A stretch of 64,000 nt of DNA from Petrosia ficiformis (lineage: Eukaryota; Porifera; Demospongiae; Haplosclerida; Petrosiidae). The notes under the pieces were generated by a model. The model was not told the DNA's origin. It was given only the letters and a program-made list of their open reading frames with translations, and made no database searches. Of the stretch, positions 56,612 to 59,600 are shown piece by piece. Where the stretch lies: positions 36,171,212 through 36,235,211 of the forward strand of contig OX345636.1 in assembly GCA_947044365.1 (NCBI GenBank). Direction: 5' to 3'. The translations under genes and the position numbers were made by a program. The stretch's first letter is position 1; every line of letters begins with the position of its first letter.

Positions 56612-59600
56612 TATACTCCCATGGCAACCACTACAGATTATAGATTTAGCTACACTATTTACACAACAATGCACATGGTGGTAAACTAATGAATTCCAGT
56701 GCCATGTCTTTACCCACAAGCACATAAAAATGTCATGTAAACATGTACAGATTCTGTTGCAAACTGCTTCTTGTGTCTTTTCTGCATGAATATACTATAA
56801 GTAAGAAGACTGGAAAATAACTATAACATAGGCTGTTTTGTTTCAAACCATAAATCACAGGAATATATCTTTTGTTCAAACATTTTTTGTAGTCAACAGA
56901 ATGTGGAACTGAACTGGAGTATATAGCATGTGGAATGCTACAATTCTAATTCAATTCCTTTGCTCTGTGTGCATGTGAATTTGTTGAATACCTTGTGTGA
57001 GCACGATACCTTGATCAAAGGAAGTCATAATATGATTTTGTTGCAGCAGAAAGCATGTTTCTCTGTTTTAGTATCAAAGTACGTTTATAAAACATCATAC
57101 GTTATGATAAAGCGAATCTTAACAAAATACATTATTCTAACTTAGTACATCAATTATTTAGACAAGATGAACAATAAGCAACTTACCAGTACATAGTATT
57201 TCCAGCTTTAAAGCGTATTACAACAAGGTTTGCCAACTGAAGCCGAATTGTCAAAAACTTGTGGTGTAGTGCATCAAAGGTTTGAAGGTCGATCTTTTCG
57301 TTCCTTCTGGGCTTCACAACTTCAACAATGCTTTTGATTTCAATTGAATTATTTTCCCGAAGTTTTCTCAGCATATCATATGAAATGCACCCAGATCTCA
57401 AAAGGTCACCGAGACTCTCACACTTTGCTCTGACATCAGTGAAGAATGAGAGGCAGCACTGAATTTCTGGTGGTAGAGGAACTGTACTTCCACGAAATTT
57501 TTCAAACAATGGTGCTATGGCTGTCACAAGATCGTGAATGCTCACTGGACTGCTTGTAGCCCATGAGTCTTTCTTTAAATCAACTTTAGTGGTAAATAAC
57601 TGAAGCACCCCACATGCAAATCGAATGTGCGGAGTATTCTGATCTGGTGTTAGAATTTTTACTTCAAACTGAGACTTCACATCCCAAACAATCTCTTTCA
57701 CTAAGGTTAGATTGTTAATAACATTTATATTTCGTAGTCCCTATAAAAAATAGTGAAGAATAAATAAAAGTTAACATCATTTGGAATATCTCAAAATTTC
57801 TCCAAAACTTTTATGCTTTTAAGATGCAAAAGAATACCTGTGGGGATCTACATACTTTTAGATCAGGCATGGTGACCGAATTGCCTAAACTATATGAGTA
57901 TCCTCACAAGGGTGTAGGCAAGGGAAACTGTGGGAGATTTCGGTCCCAGATTCAGCTCCCCTGATTTATTCTCACAGGTTTCCTCAGAAGGTGCATGGAT
58001 AACTCTTACTAGAAAACTAGAAAATTAGCTAAATCTATCTGAGCCACACCCCGCCCCCCTCCAATGCACATGTTACACAAGAAACATTTTTTCCCCTGGG
58101 TAATTTAGAGGTATGGCTTGTTCTTGAAACATCATTTGAATGTAGTAATCATGTAATTCCTTTCTTGAGTTCAGTACTCATTTATTTTCTTTTCCTCCTT
58201 TGAAGAGCAGTGGCATAGATAGAAAATTAGAGCTCTGGCTAAGGCTCATGTGGTGGTTCTTCTATTTAGCACATCCTAACTTTCATTACTCAGCAATGCT
58301 CTTTACACAATTACAGACTGAATCTTCCACAACAACTTATGTCTTTTCTTATCCCATAGATTCCTCAGACCATACCATATTCAGCTTCTACTGCTGAAGT
58401 AGATGCAAATTGATACTCCATAGAGATGCTTCAACATTTTTGAGCCAAGGCATCTCCATAGTCACCATCTCCAGTCCCTTCCCTTGCAGGAAGAGACCAT
58501 TGTCACATTTCATGGTATATCTGGTGCACAATTCACTGTCCATCTGTCCATTCAGCTCTATTTGAGTGCAATCGTTTCTTCCAAATCTACTATATGGGCT
58601 ACCAGACACTTCTGGTTTGTGATTCCCCTGCCTGGAATATGTGTTAAAAGGTCTACAGAGAGGTTCTCTTAACCAATCGAGACCGACCAAGGCACCTTTC
58701 TATTAATGCAGGCATCTATCCACATGCCCATAGAATCATTCAATAGTGTCCTGTGACTGTCACAGGACACTATTGAGTGATGTTATGGGGGACATGTTGT
58801 TTGGGCTTTTTGCTCAATTTTTGTGAGGTGGAGTGGGGGTACACCTGGCCATCTTCAGGAGCTACTCCTCTTCACTCTCTCATGCATGTAAGATAGGTAG
58901 AACTGTTCAATGGAATCCTATTTGTCCTCCCTATTTATTTTTTATATCCCACGGTTCCTCGTAGATACGTAGATAGGGTAAGGGTTCCAGAGACATGGCC
59001 ATATAATGGTATCTCTTCAACAGCGGACCCTGTTTTCATTCCAGCCTCAAATTGGTAAATTCCGTGTGATAGATTGGTCTGGTTCTTAGGTAGCATTGCA
59101 TTCAGGAAGTCAAAGCCACAGGATCTATATTTTTTTATAATAAAAGGTTTGCGCACTTAGTTCCTCATCAACTACTTCTAAATTCAGTAATTCACAGATT
59201 TGGTTTTTGTGTTGGATGCTATACTGTCACCTAATTTGTGGCTTTATATACTAACGGGATATTGTTTATTTTGAAACAACTTTGCTGCCAACATGACTAT
59301 GTGTTCAACCATCGAAATAAATAGTATGTGTCAAAGTTCTTTTAATTTAGACTAGTGTTTACATAGTATAGGGAGCCATTTGACCACAGAAATATTGAAT
59401 ATCCCACTCAGACTTAACTAACTAAATAAGATTCCACCTGCCAATCCTATTTTTTGTTAAGCACTTATGGTACTGAAGTACTGTACAATATGCCCCTCAA
59501 TGAAACATGCAATAACACTCAAGAAATTGATGAAAGTAGTAAACTGGTAGTAAAAACATGAATCACTGATACTTCTTCTCAGTTTAATCTTAAATTTTAG

